Origin: Porodaedalea pini
Lineage: Eukaryota > Basidiomycota > Agaricomycetes > Hymenochaetales > Hymenochaetaceae
Length of the DNA: 64,000 bases
Direction: 5' to 3'
Assembly (NCBI GenBank): GCA_002794775.1
Contig: NBAY01000001.1
Location: forward strand, 1,736,001-1,800,000
The notes under the pieces are model-generated. The model saw only the letters and a list, made by a program, of their open reading frames with translations, did no database searches and was not told the DNA's origin. The translations under genes were made by a program, and so were the position numbers. Below, in pieces: positions 9,641 through 21,887 of the stretch. Every line of letters begins with the position of its first letter. The first letter of the stretch is position 1.

Positions 9641-10318
9641 TAAAAAAAGGAGCAAAAGAAAACCAAAAAGCTACTTTTTCTATTTTCTTCTTGGTGTCCC
9701 AAGTAATTACATGTGATTGTAGTTCTGGTAATGTCTGACAAGAATCATGGAGAATTACAATCTCCATAAGTCTTGTGAGCTTTGACAATTATTACGAGCC
9801 TTGTAAGAAGCGCCGACCAGTGTAATGGCGTACAATATTACCCACAAGGCTTGCATATAATTTACATATTTCATTTCTTACAATTAAATGTATGCAAATG
9901 TAATATTTGTCTTGTTTTCGTGATGGCACTAGTACTGTGGCGTGGGACGTAGTCGCAAATAGAGAAATGTAAATAAGCGTAAAGGCATGCGCCGATCTGC
10001 CAGTACTAGTGGCACTACTTTTTCTCACAAACCAGGGCGGAACTATGAAGCTGGCAGAAGCTTTATAACAGTGAACTCAATGACTTGACCACAAGATTCG
10101 AGAAGACGCATTCAATTGAGGCCCATTTGGAGATATACTGTGTACCCATGACTCTAACAGTCTTCTAGATACGGCACCTACTGATATGTGTGGGCCGCAT
10201 CTGTCCCACATAAAAGATCTCCTGACGCCGAGCTGGATCACTGAGCGACTCTCACACTGAACTCTATAGTCCCCGCCCGCTTGAAATCGTGTGCTGGGTT
10301 TTTGATAACTGTTGGGCT
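9641..10318. other. AT-rich intergenic stretch
   Basis: No gene seen. It contains ACAAGGCT and TGTAAT words like those at 1616-1800. The right end should hold the promoter of the dioxygenase gene. Confidence 0.3.
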
Positions 10319-11744
10319 ATGTCGATAACAACTACCACGACTGTGACGAGCACCTCAAGTTCCATGGGTGGACGCCTCTATACATACACCTTGGAACCCG
10401 TCAAGATCGGCTCTTTGACATGCAGGCCTCTCCACCCTACATTCTGTGCTGAGTAAGGACATAATTTATTTTGTATTCAATGGCTTCTTCACTGAACATC
10501 TCTTTCACAGAATCGAAGGTGTTGACTTCTCCAAACCCGTTTCAAACGCACAGATCAAGGACATTGTCGAAGCGCAGAACAAGTAAGCGGAAGGTTGGTA
10601 TGTTGCGGATGCCGCCCATTGACTTGCTTTAAATTTGTAAATTTGTTAGATTCGGAGTGACGGTTTATCGAAACACGGGGTTGACTGATGAGACGCACAT
10701 CGCGTTTAGTAGGCAGCTCGGCGTTCTCGAGAAAGTTCCCAAGCTCAATGGCCCGAATGTACCGGATCGTTTCGGTTACCCCGAGTTGTTCGATGTTGGC
10801 AATACCAATGCTGACGGTACCATAATCCAGAAGGATAGCCGTCGCTGGTGGTTTAACAAAGGTGAGGCAGATTCAACGAGTTCTTTATGATTAACAGGTT
10901 CATATCGGCTGACATAGGAAACACACTGTGGCATGCGGACTCGTCCTTCAACCAGCACCGCAGCAAGTACTCTCTCCTTCTCGCTCATCGTATTCCCAAG
11001 GACGGTGGGGATACCAGCTTTGCTGACGTGCGCCGTGCGTACCGTGACCTCCCGGAGGAGCGCAAGGCGAAGCTTCGTGGACTTGTCTGCAAGCATGAGT
11101 CAGTATCGCTGCTTTGAATCTCTTTGGCGATGTCTGTTCCGATCATTGATGCCTTATCATCGCTCAGTCTCTGGCATTCTCGCCAGATTGCTGCTCCAGA
11201 AGAATACAAGACTGTTACCGAGGATGAGAGAAAGTCCAGGCCGCCAGGTTACCATAAGCTCGTTCAGATTGCCCCTGACGGCGAAGAAGTAGGTTTCCTT
11301 CCGTTTATATTCTTACAGCTGCTTAAGGATTTTAGACGCTTTACATCACCTCTCACATCGCAGAGATCATCGGGATGCCGAAGGACGAGGGCTTGAAGCT
11401 TATAACGGAACTCATAGATTATTGCGCGCAGCCTCAGTACACTACGGCTGTCAAATGGTACCAACCCGGTGATCTCGTGAGTTTATTGATAATTTTGCCT
11501 CTCATCGGTGTTGAACTAGTTCATGTCCTCGAACAGGTTTTCTGGGGTGAGGATCCTCGTATACCGAACGTCTCCATCTGCGCACTAGTTCTGACTGTAC
11601 TATTTACTAGACAATCGTTGCATAATGCATCGCGCGACGCCATTCAGCGACCAGATGGAAGTTCGTGACATGCGCCGTACGACTGTCTTCGATGACGGCC
11701 CAGACAAGGATGGCGTTCCTGACGCTGCTAAATTGCAGGCTTGA
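10319..11744 (+). CDS. Fe(II)/2-oxoglutarate dioxygenase, TauD/TfdA type (copy 1)
   Basis: Eight exons: 10319-10452, 10511-10582, 10650-10861, 10918-11098, 11168-11288, 11336-11476, 11537-11546 (10 nt) and 11611-11744, giving 334 residues. Motifs: the HxD metal pair in LWHADSSF, the distal His in CIMHR and the 2-oxoglutarate-binding Arg in MRRTT. The family couples 2-oxoglutarate decarboxylation to substrate hydroxylation; the substrate is unknown. The 10 nt exon encodes VFW plus one base, and is kept in all four paralogues. The donor of intron 4 is GTCAGT, against GTGAGT in the copies at 32119, 40482 and 43560. No signal peptide, so probably cytosolic. It lies alone on the plus strand, away from the other copies. 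Confidence 0.88.
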
Positions 11745-12899
11745 GTCCGAGGAAGCCTTCAGAAGAGCATCCCATTATTATTTTTAAAACATTTGTGAGA
11801 ATGTTGTAGCTCTTGACGCGATCTCAATCATATGCCAACTGCAGATCTTGTACATACATACTACGACTCTCCAAGTAGAGTCGCTATGCGATTTTTTCTT
11901 TGTGAAGGAATTGCTTTCTGCTACTTAGATGGAAGAGTACCTTGTCCCAGAATTAACAACTTCACCAGGCGAAGCGTTTCAAGGACATTTGCGAATTGTT
12001 CTCGAATAACAAACGAACTCCCAAAGGCTCACAGATTTGTTCAGGAAGACAAGTTCATAAATCTATGAACAGAGCACCATGATCACTCGTTCGTCTGACG
12101 TTATCTATCTGACATATCGATTCTCTATGGTTGGGTCTTGGTAATACGGTGAGTGACTACTTTCAAGAACTTGATGAAGCAGGACTGAGCACAATTCATT
12201 CGTAAGCCACTTCTGAATAAGGAATTCGTGGCGTACACTCCCACCAAGCCTATTAATATTAGCATCTTGTGAGTCCTTGGAAGCTCGCGATCGAGAATCG
12301 CAGAGCTCTGTGCTGCATACGGATTAGCATGCGAACCTTACTGGCCGGAGTCGCCAGGAATTGAGTCGTCATATACTTAGTTGACGAGGGAAACTGTTTA
12401 AATTTCACTCAGTCGATTTCGCACATAAGGCTTGCTCGAGTCGCACTTAAGCTCGTATCATCTTCACACAGTTACTGATTTCGAGAAGATGCGTGCCGTA
12501 CTTTTCAGGATTATAATGTCCATCCTAGTCGCCATGATTGCTAGTTCTGCATGGCCCCCTCTCCGATCACCGCTAGAGTGAGCACAAACTCCTCTAGTCA
12601 ATATGGAAGAGCTGTCGATCAAGCCGCCGATCCTTTTCTCAACTCAGATCAACACGGCACGATAGCTTGAGGTCTGAGTCTACTAGTAGTATATGGACCA
12701 CTTCCAATCATTACCCTGCATTTGTTGGCTTATCTCCCAATGGCAAGCCTCAACTGTAATGAACATTCATGTGAATCTTTGGAAAACTTGGTTGGATCGT
12801 TCCTAGATAACATTTCGCAGATAGCAGTTAAGTGCGCCGAGGACTGCAAACACTCTCAGACGAACCACACTCAAAGAAGGGGCACAGCAGTGCAAGGCG
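11745..12899. other. Intergenic stretch
   Basis: No supportable gene. Possibly the 3' region of the dioxygenase and the lost 5' part of the MFS pseudogene that follows. Confidence 0.3.
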
Positions 12900-13990
12900 G
12901 CGCTTTATTGTTCCTCTACTCTGCTAAGTGTAGTTCTTTGACTTCATCGTCCCCTCGTCCGCGATCATTACACTCCGCAGGTAAGTACTCTTTAGTATAT
13001 CAAGCTTTTACTCCGAGCCTATTATGGTTTCTACGTGCTAGACTGGCGAATCCCACGACTTACGGTCATCCGAGTTACAGTAGTTTGTTTCGGCACGTAC
13101 GCTGACACTTGCCTCCGTCCAACTCGTCGGTGGACGTCTGGCAGATATCTACCACCTTAAGCCAGTACTAGTATTCGTCGTCGAATTCGCCGTCGTTGGA
13201 ACTTTTAGCATTCTTTGTACTGTAAGTATACATGTGCATCCGATTATGCTCCTTGTTTCCTAGTTTGAGGTAAGTATTGGTGGTTGTATTATTTGGGCCT
13301 GCCTAAAGTGCTGCGTTCACTATCCCCTCTGCATTAGCATTCATCATCTAGACCGCTCCTGATCAGGCGGGGCAAGCACATGCCCTCGCAGCAGTCATTG
13401 CTAGTTGTGCCATTCGCAACACTATTGGCTTCAAGTTCGTCCTCAGTGGCGGGTCCTTACTTCGAAAATAGTCTGATATGGGGTATATACACTGATGTCA
13501 GTCTAATTTGTCTTCTTAAATGATCAGCCATTTCATCGAACTCGTAGTATTTAATGACATGGCATTGATGATCCTGCCTCTGTGCCTTCTCAAATGTAGC
13601 GCTACTTGGCTTTGAGATAGATCACAATAATGCTCGCAACCGTCGGATTGACCTACTTGGCGTAGGCGTGCCGACGGGCGACCTCATCCTGTTCGTCTAC
13701 GCCATCTCCGACGCCAGTCATTCTGGTATGTGGATACGCCTCCCAATGTGAATTCTATTCTGAAATATGAATATGCGTAGGATGGGGGACGCTACAGACC
13801 ATCGTCATACTCGTTCTCTCTGCCTTTTCATACTCTCTATAGACCACGTCTCCCTCGTCCGGCCCTATTGCTAGCCGGACGACTGCTTATGTGGCTGGTG
13901 CGGTGGTTCTATTCGCCTTTGAAGACTCCCCGGACAAATAATATATCTCCAAACAGTGTGGGCAAGATTGGACGCAGAGCTACTCATGAC
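12900..13990 (+). pseudogene. MFS drug-type transporter pseudogene
   Basis: Fragments in shifting frames read FFDFIVPSSAIITLR, LASVQLVGGRLADIYHLKP, AAFTIPSALAFII (followed by a stop), TAPDQAGQAHALAAVIA, IDLLGVGVPTGDLILFVYAI and WGTLQTIVILVLSAFSYSL (followed by a stop). These match the transmembrane pattern of fungal multidrug MFS transporters (DHA2-like): GGRLAD is the loop 2-3 motif. Stops and frame changes between fragments are too many to be introns. Non-functional. It sits just downstream of dioxygenase copy 1. Confidence 0.6.
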
Positions 13991-15263
13991 CTCGATAACT
14001 CTTGGAGTCATCAACCGTATACTCACTGACGTTCCACAGGTCAGATGATATCAGGATGCGTCTTGGAGCCGTCTAGGATTCCAATGCCTATTGGCTATCA
14101 TTTCTGTCTTCTTTGTCAAACAGGCTAGTGTTCTGAAGATCTCGATATATTTGAGTGGCGAGAAAACTGCGAAGGCACCATAGAGTATATTCAGACTTTA
14201 CTTGTTCTAGATCAATGAATAGACGCATACAGACCTATTGCATGGCTTCGTGTATCAAAGACAACGTAGAGTTCTGAAGCTCATAAGTCAATCATATACA
14301 AGTGGATGGCTGGCACTAGGATTCACTAAACCCCGTCTTGCTAAGGAGCGCTCTCCGTCAATCGAGATAGCGAGATGCATGTAGCCTTGTTTGTTTGGAG
14401 AAGAGTACCATATGAAATAGAGCCTCTTCTGTCTGACGGACGTAGTCGCCGTAGTGAATTGAACGTCAGTTGGAGATCTAGAATGAAACCCAGAGAGTCG
14501 AGCGATGATCACTGGCAAGAGTGAAAGCGTGGGCATGAAGTGACCATGATCATGACGGGGTAAAGTTTGCTGCGACAGAGTTTGAAAAATCTTGATGCAT
14601 TTATGAAAGTCCACCGGAGACATGGCCCACGCGTGTGTTCTCGTGGTTGCTTGAGACTCGGATCAGGATGTGATGAGGCCTTACAGCCAGTTGACGGCTC
14701 CCGGTAGCTGAGAAAAAAGTGTGTATTTCCGGAAAAGGCAGCTGTATACGAGCGTCGATCACCGGAAGAAGATGACGTTGTGATTTTCGTGCGCAAAACC
14801 CTCTCTCTTTCTCTCTCTTGAACGGCATTTATGCATGGTCCTGCGCGCGCTCTTCGAGCTTTTTCGCCGCTACGTGCGTTATTTTCGCATCTCTCCCCCC
14901 TGTGCGTCCGTTTTGCTGACAAGCCCCTCCTGACCCCATCGACACTTCTTTTCTCCGGGTTTTCACGGCGGGGTTGCCTTTCCATGTTTTCCATGTTTTA
15001 TTTTTATACAGCACGATAACCCCGCAGGAACCGCGGTCGCTCTGTTCAGCTATAAGAACCGCCCGGCACAGGCCCAGGTGTTAATCAATCCCCGTCCAAC
15101 AGCGACCGGCTACGCATCGCACACCGAGGCCGAGCGTACCGACCGTATTCAGAGGCATAGTACTTATAACCTCCTTCCTTCCTCGTTCGCCCCCTGCATC
15201 TCCAATCTTCCATCAGCGTTCCCCCCATCTCCTCCTTCCATCCGCCTCGTATAGAAGCACACG
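13991..15263. other. Intergenic stretch upstream of carbonic anhydrase
   Basis: Open frames here (for example 14509-14994, minus) have no recognisable protein features. A CTCTCTTT-rich tract lies at about 14801-14820 and a TATAAG box near 15051. Confidence 0.3.
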
Positions 15264-16519
15264 ATGACGAGTGCCACCCCCTTTCCAGAGCTGAATCGTC
15301 TACTATCCTCCAACGCGCAATGGGCGGCCGACGTCCACAAGTATGAGCCCAGCTTCTTCGCGGAGAGCGCGAAGGGGCAAGCCCCGAAGGTGTGTACAGC
15401 TCGTCTTCGAGATGTTCTTCTCGGTGCTTCGATCGAAGGGGGAAAAGCACTGTGCAAGAAGCGGTGCTAGACCGCGACTATGCGTTCATTTTACTGGCTG
15501 CTTTCGATCTAAATGCCTTATCTCCATCTCGTACTGATAATTCTTTGCTCGGCGTATCAGGTGCTTTGGATTGGATGTGCGGATTCGCGTGTGCCGGAAA
15601 GCGTGATTATGGCGTGCAAGCCCGGCGAGATCTTCGTCCATAGGAATATTGCGAAGTAAGTGTGCGGCTTTAGAATTTCTTGGCAGTGTGCCGTGCTGAA
15701 TTGCGGATCTCTTCGTAGCCAATTTCATTTGGACGACGACTCTGCACAATCCGTTCTTGCGTATGCCGTCCAGGCACTGGGTGTCGAACATGGTACGCAC
15801 GAGTACTTTTCTGTCGTAGCCGCAAATATACTCAGGCCCCTTTCGAATAGTCGTTGTAGTGGGGCACACACAATGTGGCGGAATTGCAGGCGCCTATGGT
15901 GCGGCTCACGATCATCCAGGCCACGGTCTCTCGAAAGGTGAGTTAGAGTTACCATTTGTTCTTCGTACTCCTTCCCTACGCTACTCTATCTGGCCTCTGG
16001 CATTTTATGCCAATCGTCTACTTGTACCTCTGCGTGTCTTCCCTATTCCCTTTTCTACTCTCCGTTCTCCGCTTACGGCACAAACTAACTCGGTCTACTC
16101 TACATCTCCCGCCTCTTTCTTCCGCTCAACATCCGATCCTCAATGAAACATTAAACCAAGCCGGCACGACACCGCTTTCGCGCTGGCTCGCGTCGCTCAT
16201 CGCGCTCGCGGGGACGCCCGCATTCGCACCCGGGGAGGGCGAGGACGAGGACGAGCGCGGCGCGACGCTGACGGCGCTCAGCGAGGCGAACGTGCGCGCG
16301 CAGGTGGTGAACATCGGGAAGAGCGAGGTGATGCGCGATGCGTGGGCGGCGGCGGCGAACGGGGGCGAGGCGCGGAAGGTGTATGTCCATGGGTGGGTGT
16401 ACGAGCTTGAGAGCGGGCGCCTGCGTGACCTTGGTGTGAGTCGCGGGCCGGAGGGCGCCGTTGGTGCGAAGTTCGTTGGCGGACTTGGGCTTGACTCGGA
16501 GGAGGCTGATCATGAATAG
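15264..16519 (+). CDS. Beta-carbonic anhydrase
   Basis: Five exons: 15264-15389, 15561-15655, 15719-15792, 15851-15937 and 16161-16519, giving 246 residues. It interconverts CO2 and bicarbonate, supplying bicarbonate for carboxylases. The zinc site is visible: CADSR (Cys and the Asp/Arg dyad) in exon 2 and HTQCGG (His and Cys) in exon 4. RNIAN and VLWIGC are also typical of the family. Exon 5 has a fungal insert rich in Glu/Asp (about residues 150-165) and ends in [13 protein letters not shown], the family's usual C-terminal strand. No clear targeting peptide. Intron 4 (223 nt) is long for this window, but its only reasonable acceptor, ACCAAG, keeps the frame. Confidence 0.92.
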
Positions 16520-19328
16520 ATTGAAGATAGAGGAGAGGAGAGAGAGAGAGAGAGCAAGTAATGTCTAGATTTTTTGGTAATTTCTTTTTTTGGATTCTCT
16601 TTCTCTCTTTTAATTTCTTGCAATTTCATCGTTCGTCGTTCATCTTACACCTTACGGCATGTTCATGATCATCCCGAAGGATGCTGTATGCCGGATGCCG
16701 TTCTCGCCGCTGAGGCCTTCGACGCGAAGACCGACACTTCGTCCTGTAAGTAGATAAGAGGGAGGATATTATTATTAGTATCACCTATCACCTATCTCTT
16801 CTCATCTATCATTTCAGTCATTGACTTGAAGGTTAGGTTGGAGCTAAGGGTACTACTGAGACTAGTGCGAAGGCGGTATAGCCAGAGAGAACTTGAAGTA
16901 AGTTGGGCTTAGGTCGAAACCCAAAACCAAATCTGCATACATATATCTGCACCGACATTAATATTAATATTAATATTGCGCGCTCGTGGTACACAGGTAT
17001 ATGCTATGTATGCTATCCCTTTCTCAGACAGTACTAGTACTAGCCTGGCTCGAGTCATATATATGTGCGCTGCCGCCGAGTATGCGAGTCGGTGGGCATA
17101 CGAGCATACGAGCATATCTTCGCGATACATACATAGTTAACGTTGTACGTATTCGGTTCCCTGAGGTCTGAAGTCGAGTTTCGTTCATTCCGTTTCGTTT
17201 CGTTTCGTCAGTTCGTTCGTCTGCTCGTTTACCGTACTCGCGTCTCGAGTTTCAAGGCCTGTACGCTTGTTTCAAGTCGGTTACATACTATTACTATGTT
17301 ACGGAGCGCGCCGCTCTGCTGAAGCGACTCGGGAGTGGCGAGTAGCGAGTAGCGCGAGGATCCGGTTCTGCCGTTCTGCGTTCTTGTGTCGAATCGAATC
17401 GGATCGGATCGTGCTGATTATTTGTGCTCGCGTTAAGATTAAGATTGGCGCAGGCGCAGGCGCTGACGCCGACGCGCGAGTCGGACGATGCATGTGGACT
17501 ATCGGGGACTAGATGAGGAACAAGGGGGGGGGGGGGGGCAGCGTCTGCGTCTGTGTTTGTGTTGCGTTGCGTTGCGTTGGAGGAAGAACGTAAGGAGAGG
17601 CGAGGAGAAAGAGGGTAGAAACAAAAAAAGAATAGGAGGAGAGGGGAGGAGAGGAGATGGGCGCTGGAGATGGGATCGCGATGGTGGGGATCCAGGTTCG
17701 GTCAGGTCCAGATAGTCATGGAAGGGAGCCTGCGCAGCGCCGGTGTTAACGTTGTTGGTGCTTCTGTTGGTTCCGCTGTGTACACGAGGAGAAAGCCGGT
17801 TAGAGCGTTGGCGGATGCGTACGACTCGTTGGAGCCTCATTGAAGTTCTTCCCGCTGACACGCTCGACGCGAGTGATACGGGAGTCCCGACTCCGACTCC
17901 CGACACTCGCGCGCGCCGATACAGGGGCCGTCACCGGCACCGGCGCAAGCGGGATTTTCGTCAATGCCAACGATCACTTGTTCACTGTTCACTGTTCGAT
18001 GTTCAACGTCTGATTCTCCGGGACTTCATGGAGCGTACGTCCTTTTCGATCTCGAGAACGCCTTAGAGCAATAGATCTAGAAGACCGGGATTTCCATTCG
18101 GACGTCGGCGTCGGCGTCGGTGGCGTCCTCTGAGAACGGCATAACTCCCCGCTAGTGGCGAGCTCAGCAACACGCGTACGGCCGGGGATCGAAAGAAGCG
18201 CAGCGGTCAAGTCGAGTGCATACGTACGACACAAACTTCTTTCGAATTTATCCAAGCCCCGTGGTCATAACGAATTTCGGCTGCTCATCTGGCAGGTTGG
18301 CATGGCATGGCATGAACTTGGATCTCCCTTGAGATGCCGGAAACGCGAATTCAAAATTCGTCTCGGTATTTCGGAGAAACAGGATGTATTGCTTGAGGAT
18401 TCGAGGACGGGGCCACGAAACGACATGCGTGCTTGGGACAACATGAACGCGTTTTGCTGTACTGAAGATCGCCGCCCGTTTCGACGGACGGACGGACATT
18501 ATGTAAAGCGAGTTACATAAAGTTAGTTTCCTTTGTGCAGGCGTTTCATGATTTAACTCAGAGAAGCCCGCGGGCCGAGGTGAATATTAGTGTTGAGCTT
18601 GGAGTTTGTCGCGCCGTGGAGAAGAGGTGGAAAGCAAATTGCGGAAGCTGAGTGCCACGTTAGCAAGCTGTCTCGCACGTGAGAAGCGCAAGTCAGAGAT
18701 CTGCACGGTCACTCTGTCGACGCGACATGAGAGACGTTGCCACAGCGCGTGCTGCTTCTTCTCACCACTCTGACCGCGTCTTTTCCGCTTGAAAATTTGA
18801 ACACGGGTCTATGACCGACGTGCTCGGACAGAAGACGTAAGGGAACAAGGCAGGGGGGGAAAGAGGAAGCTTCTCGAGGGACATGAGGCGTTCAGCGCTG
18901 TCCCGAATCAGCGACCTTTGATCTCTGTAAGCACTTGCCATGTATGTTCATGGCCCATATGTTTATCGTTAACCTCCTAGATTTTCCTTCATGTAACCGT
19001 GAATTACCAGATATGGGTGCAGATGACATGTTCGGTGTCAAGGCACAAACGCACACAAGGGAAGAACAAGCAGGGAAGGCGGGAAGCGCGAGGGATTGGA
19101 CCGGCAGCGCGCGGCAGGGCTTCTACTCGAGCTTAATTTCACGAATCGAAGTATAGCAATCAGAAAACGGGACATGTACAGACAAGCTAACTTCCCAGTA
19201 CGGAACTCACCTGCGCCGAAATGGCATTCCCTCCCGTGCCCGCATCGACGACTTCTCTACATCTCCTTATAACCAGCGAGCGCCGTCTCCGCCACTTTAC
19301 TATTCAATTCCCTCCCCCCCCTCTCATC
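16520..19328. other. Long intergenic stretch with simple repeats
   Basis: No gene recognised in 2.8 kb. It contains a GA-repeat near 16533-16554, a (TTAATA)-like run near 16956-16976, and a run of 15 G at 17524-17538. A minus-strand open frame at 17906-17499 is Ser/Pro/Arg-rich and runs through the homopolymer, so I do not call it. A TATAA at 19268-19272 fits the promoter of the P450 that follows. Confidence 0.4.
17524..17538 (+). repeat. Poly-G tract (15 G)
   Basis: Homopolymer followed by a GTTGC-repeat and a purine-rich stretch; may form G-quadruplex-like structure. Confidence 0.8.
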
Positions 19329-21887
19329 ATGCTCGACTCGTCCTTTGTATCACTATCCCTCGCAGTCCTTGCTGCTGTCGTGTTCGCGAAGCAGTTCCTG
19401 GCCGCCCCGTCCAGTGGCAAGCTCCCTCCCAGCCCTCCCTCGGAACCGATTATTGGCAATGCACGGGTTATGCCCCTGGAGTTTGCATACAAGACCTTCG
19501 GAGCTTGGATGAAGACGTACGGTGAGCATATGTTATCATTCCTGGCGAACATCGCGCTCGGGCTAACGGTTTGCGATGTCCAAGGCGACCTCATCTATGT
19601 ATCCGTCCTCGGTCGCCCGATGATCATCGTCAACTCTGCGCAGGCCGCCCGTGATCTCATGGAGAAGAAGGGTGCCATCTACTCCAGCAGGCCACGCATG
19701 GAAATCCTCGGTCAAATGTCAGTATATGCATACACTGTTAACTCGGGCGAACGCTAATGAATGTTTTGCTTATCAGGATGGGCTGGTCCAACACACTCCC
19801 CTTCCTCAAGTACGGCGAACGCTTCCGCAAGCACCGCCGTATGATGCAGCAGCACTTTAACGCGAAAGCCGTCGCCACCTTCCGCCCGATCCAGTCGGGC
19901 CAGGTCCACGAATTTCTTCGCAACGTCCTCGCCAGGCCCGAGAACGTCAGGAAAGACGTGCATGGGTGCGTTCTCTGATGCACCCCCCGCACTCTTGTCT
20001 TTATTTATTAATTTTCTTTCTAGGCTCATTGCGGGTTCGATCCTTCTGGCAACATTTGGCCATGAGGTCACGTCCGAGAAGGACGAGTACATCGAGCTCG
20101 TCAAGCGCACTACGAAGATGTCCACTGACGCTGGCAGCCCCGGTGGCACCATCATCGACCTCTTCCCCGCTCGTGTGTACCCGTTCAATAATGCCCTGCC
20201 ATTATATTTAACTGATGTGCTATTTCTACTCAGTGCGCCACGTCCCAGCTTGGCTCCCTGGTATGGGGCTGAAGCGCCACGCTCTGGCGACAGCAGAGCT
20301 GGTGGCCGAGGTCATGGAGATGCCACTCAGAGAGCTCAAGGAGAAAAGAGTAGGTCCTTATCTTATGAGACTTGACTAGCACTTCTTATCGTTGGCTTTC
20401 AGAATGCTGGCCAAGCCCCTTCATGCTATATCAACTTCCTGCTCGATGAGTATGAAAGCAGCGGTAAAGTTGACAAGGAGCACGAAGAGGACATCCGGTG
20501 CATCGGCGCTGTGATCTACTCCGGTGAGCTATACCTACTTTCCGTTAGTCCGTCTATTCCTGCTAACTCCGATGTCATTCTTATTCTTAGCTGGCGTCGA
20601 AACCGTAAGTCCAAGACATTAATGTTGACATATGTCGGGGACGGCCTTTCTGACTCGATCTCAAATATTTGGCACACACACAGACTGAAGCGACCATCGC
20701 GACGTTCTTCCTGATGATGACACGCTTCCCAGAAATCGCCAAACGCGCACAAGAGGAGATCGACCGTGTCATTGGATCGGACCGTCTGCCGACATACGAG
20801 GACAGGGCGAACCTCCCGTACATCGAGTGCATCATGAAGGAGGTCTTCCGCTTCAACCCTGCTGTTCCCATCGGTAAGGATCTGCACTCTCCCTCGTGCC
20901 TCGGTGTTTTCCCCCCTAAATCCTAATTTGTTCTTGTCTTTGATTTCGGCTCTGTTGTCTTCTTACGTTGACGTTGACTTTGATTGCTGATCGTTGATAT
21001 TTGGTATTACTATTAGGCATCCCGCACGAGTCGACGCAGGAGGACGTGTACCGCGGATGGACGATCCCGAGCGGCTCGATGATCCTGCCGAACATCTGGA
21101 ACATGATGCGCGACGAGAGGTACTACCCCGAGCCGGAGGTGTTCGACCCGGACCGGTTCGTGAGCAAGAGGATGGGCGACGACGCGTCAGACTCTGGCGA
21201 TGAGGCAGAGGGCAAGTCGTCGAATCTCCGTGAAGACGATCCGTCGAGCTTGGTGTTCGGTTTCGGCAGACGGTACGGATTCTTTTCCCTTCCCTTTCCT
21301 TTCCTTCCCCAACACGCTCCTCCTCAACCAAACCCACAACGTTCCGCTGTCACCGTATCCGCCCCTCATCGCGTTGTATCATTTTTTTTTTTCTTCCTCC
21401 TTGCTTCTTACTCGCTTGGCCAAACCCATGCTTAATTAATCTCGACTCCTAGGCTATGCCCAGGCCGTCACTTCGCCGAAGTAACCGTGTGGCTGACCTA
21501 TGCGTGTTTCCTCGCGGCGTTTGACATCCGGCCGTATGTCGACCCTGTAACGGGCAAGGAGGAGATCCCGGAGGTGGCGTTTGCTGGTGGAACCTCGAGG
21601 TAAGCTCCTGGTCCTTCTCTTCTCTCTTCTCTCTTCTGTGTTCTCCCTTTTCGTTCTTCTTTGCTTCTCTGTTCTCTGTTCTCGTCTCACACTCGACCCG
21701 GTCCGGCCGGTGTGAGATGGATGAGCATGAGCATGAGCATGAATGCGAGCGAAGCGGACTTACGCTGACTTGATTCGATGCCTCCCCCTTCTTTTTCAGC
21801 AATCCGGAGCCATTCAAGTGCACCGTAACGCCGCGTAGCGAGAAGCACGCGCGCTTGGTCCAGTCTTTGGAGCCATACGTTGCCTAG
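19329..21887 (+). CDS. Cytochrome P450 (copy 1)
   Basis: Eleven exons: 19329-19521, 19585-19717, 19777-19965, 20024-20172, 20234-20349, 20403-20523, 20591-20604 (14 nt), 20684-20873, 21017-21272, 21453-21599 and 21800-21887, giving 531 residues. An N-terminal membrane anchor (SLSLAVLAAVVF) is followed by PPSPPSEPIIGN. The I-helix motif is AGVET, then ExxR in MKEVFRFNP, DPDRF, and the heme loop FGFGRRLCPGR. It should be an ER monooxygenase of the basidiomycete group often annotated as O-methylsterigmatocystin oxidoreductase-like; the substrate is unknown. I chose ATG 19329 because it begins the anchor. The upstream in-frame ATG at 19221 is probably in the leader. Exon lengths match the paralogues at 36885 and 62459. 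Confidence 0.92.

Noticed and set aside
14509..14994. Minus-strand open frame of 161 codons
   Set aside because: Arg/Glu-rich composition from low-complexity DNA, no recognisable motif and no paired splice sites.
17499..17906. Minus-strand frame as a gene
   Set aside because: Reads through a 15-base homopolymer and purine-rich tract; no domain seen.
19221..19328. Upstream ATG for P450 copy 1
   Set aside because: It would add 36 residues before the membrane anchor that have no counterpart in the paralogue at 36885; ATG 19329 fits the anchor.
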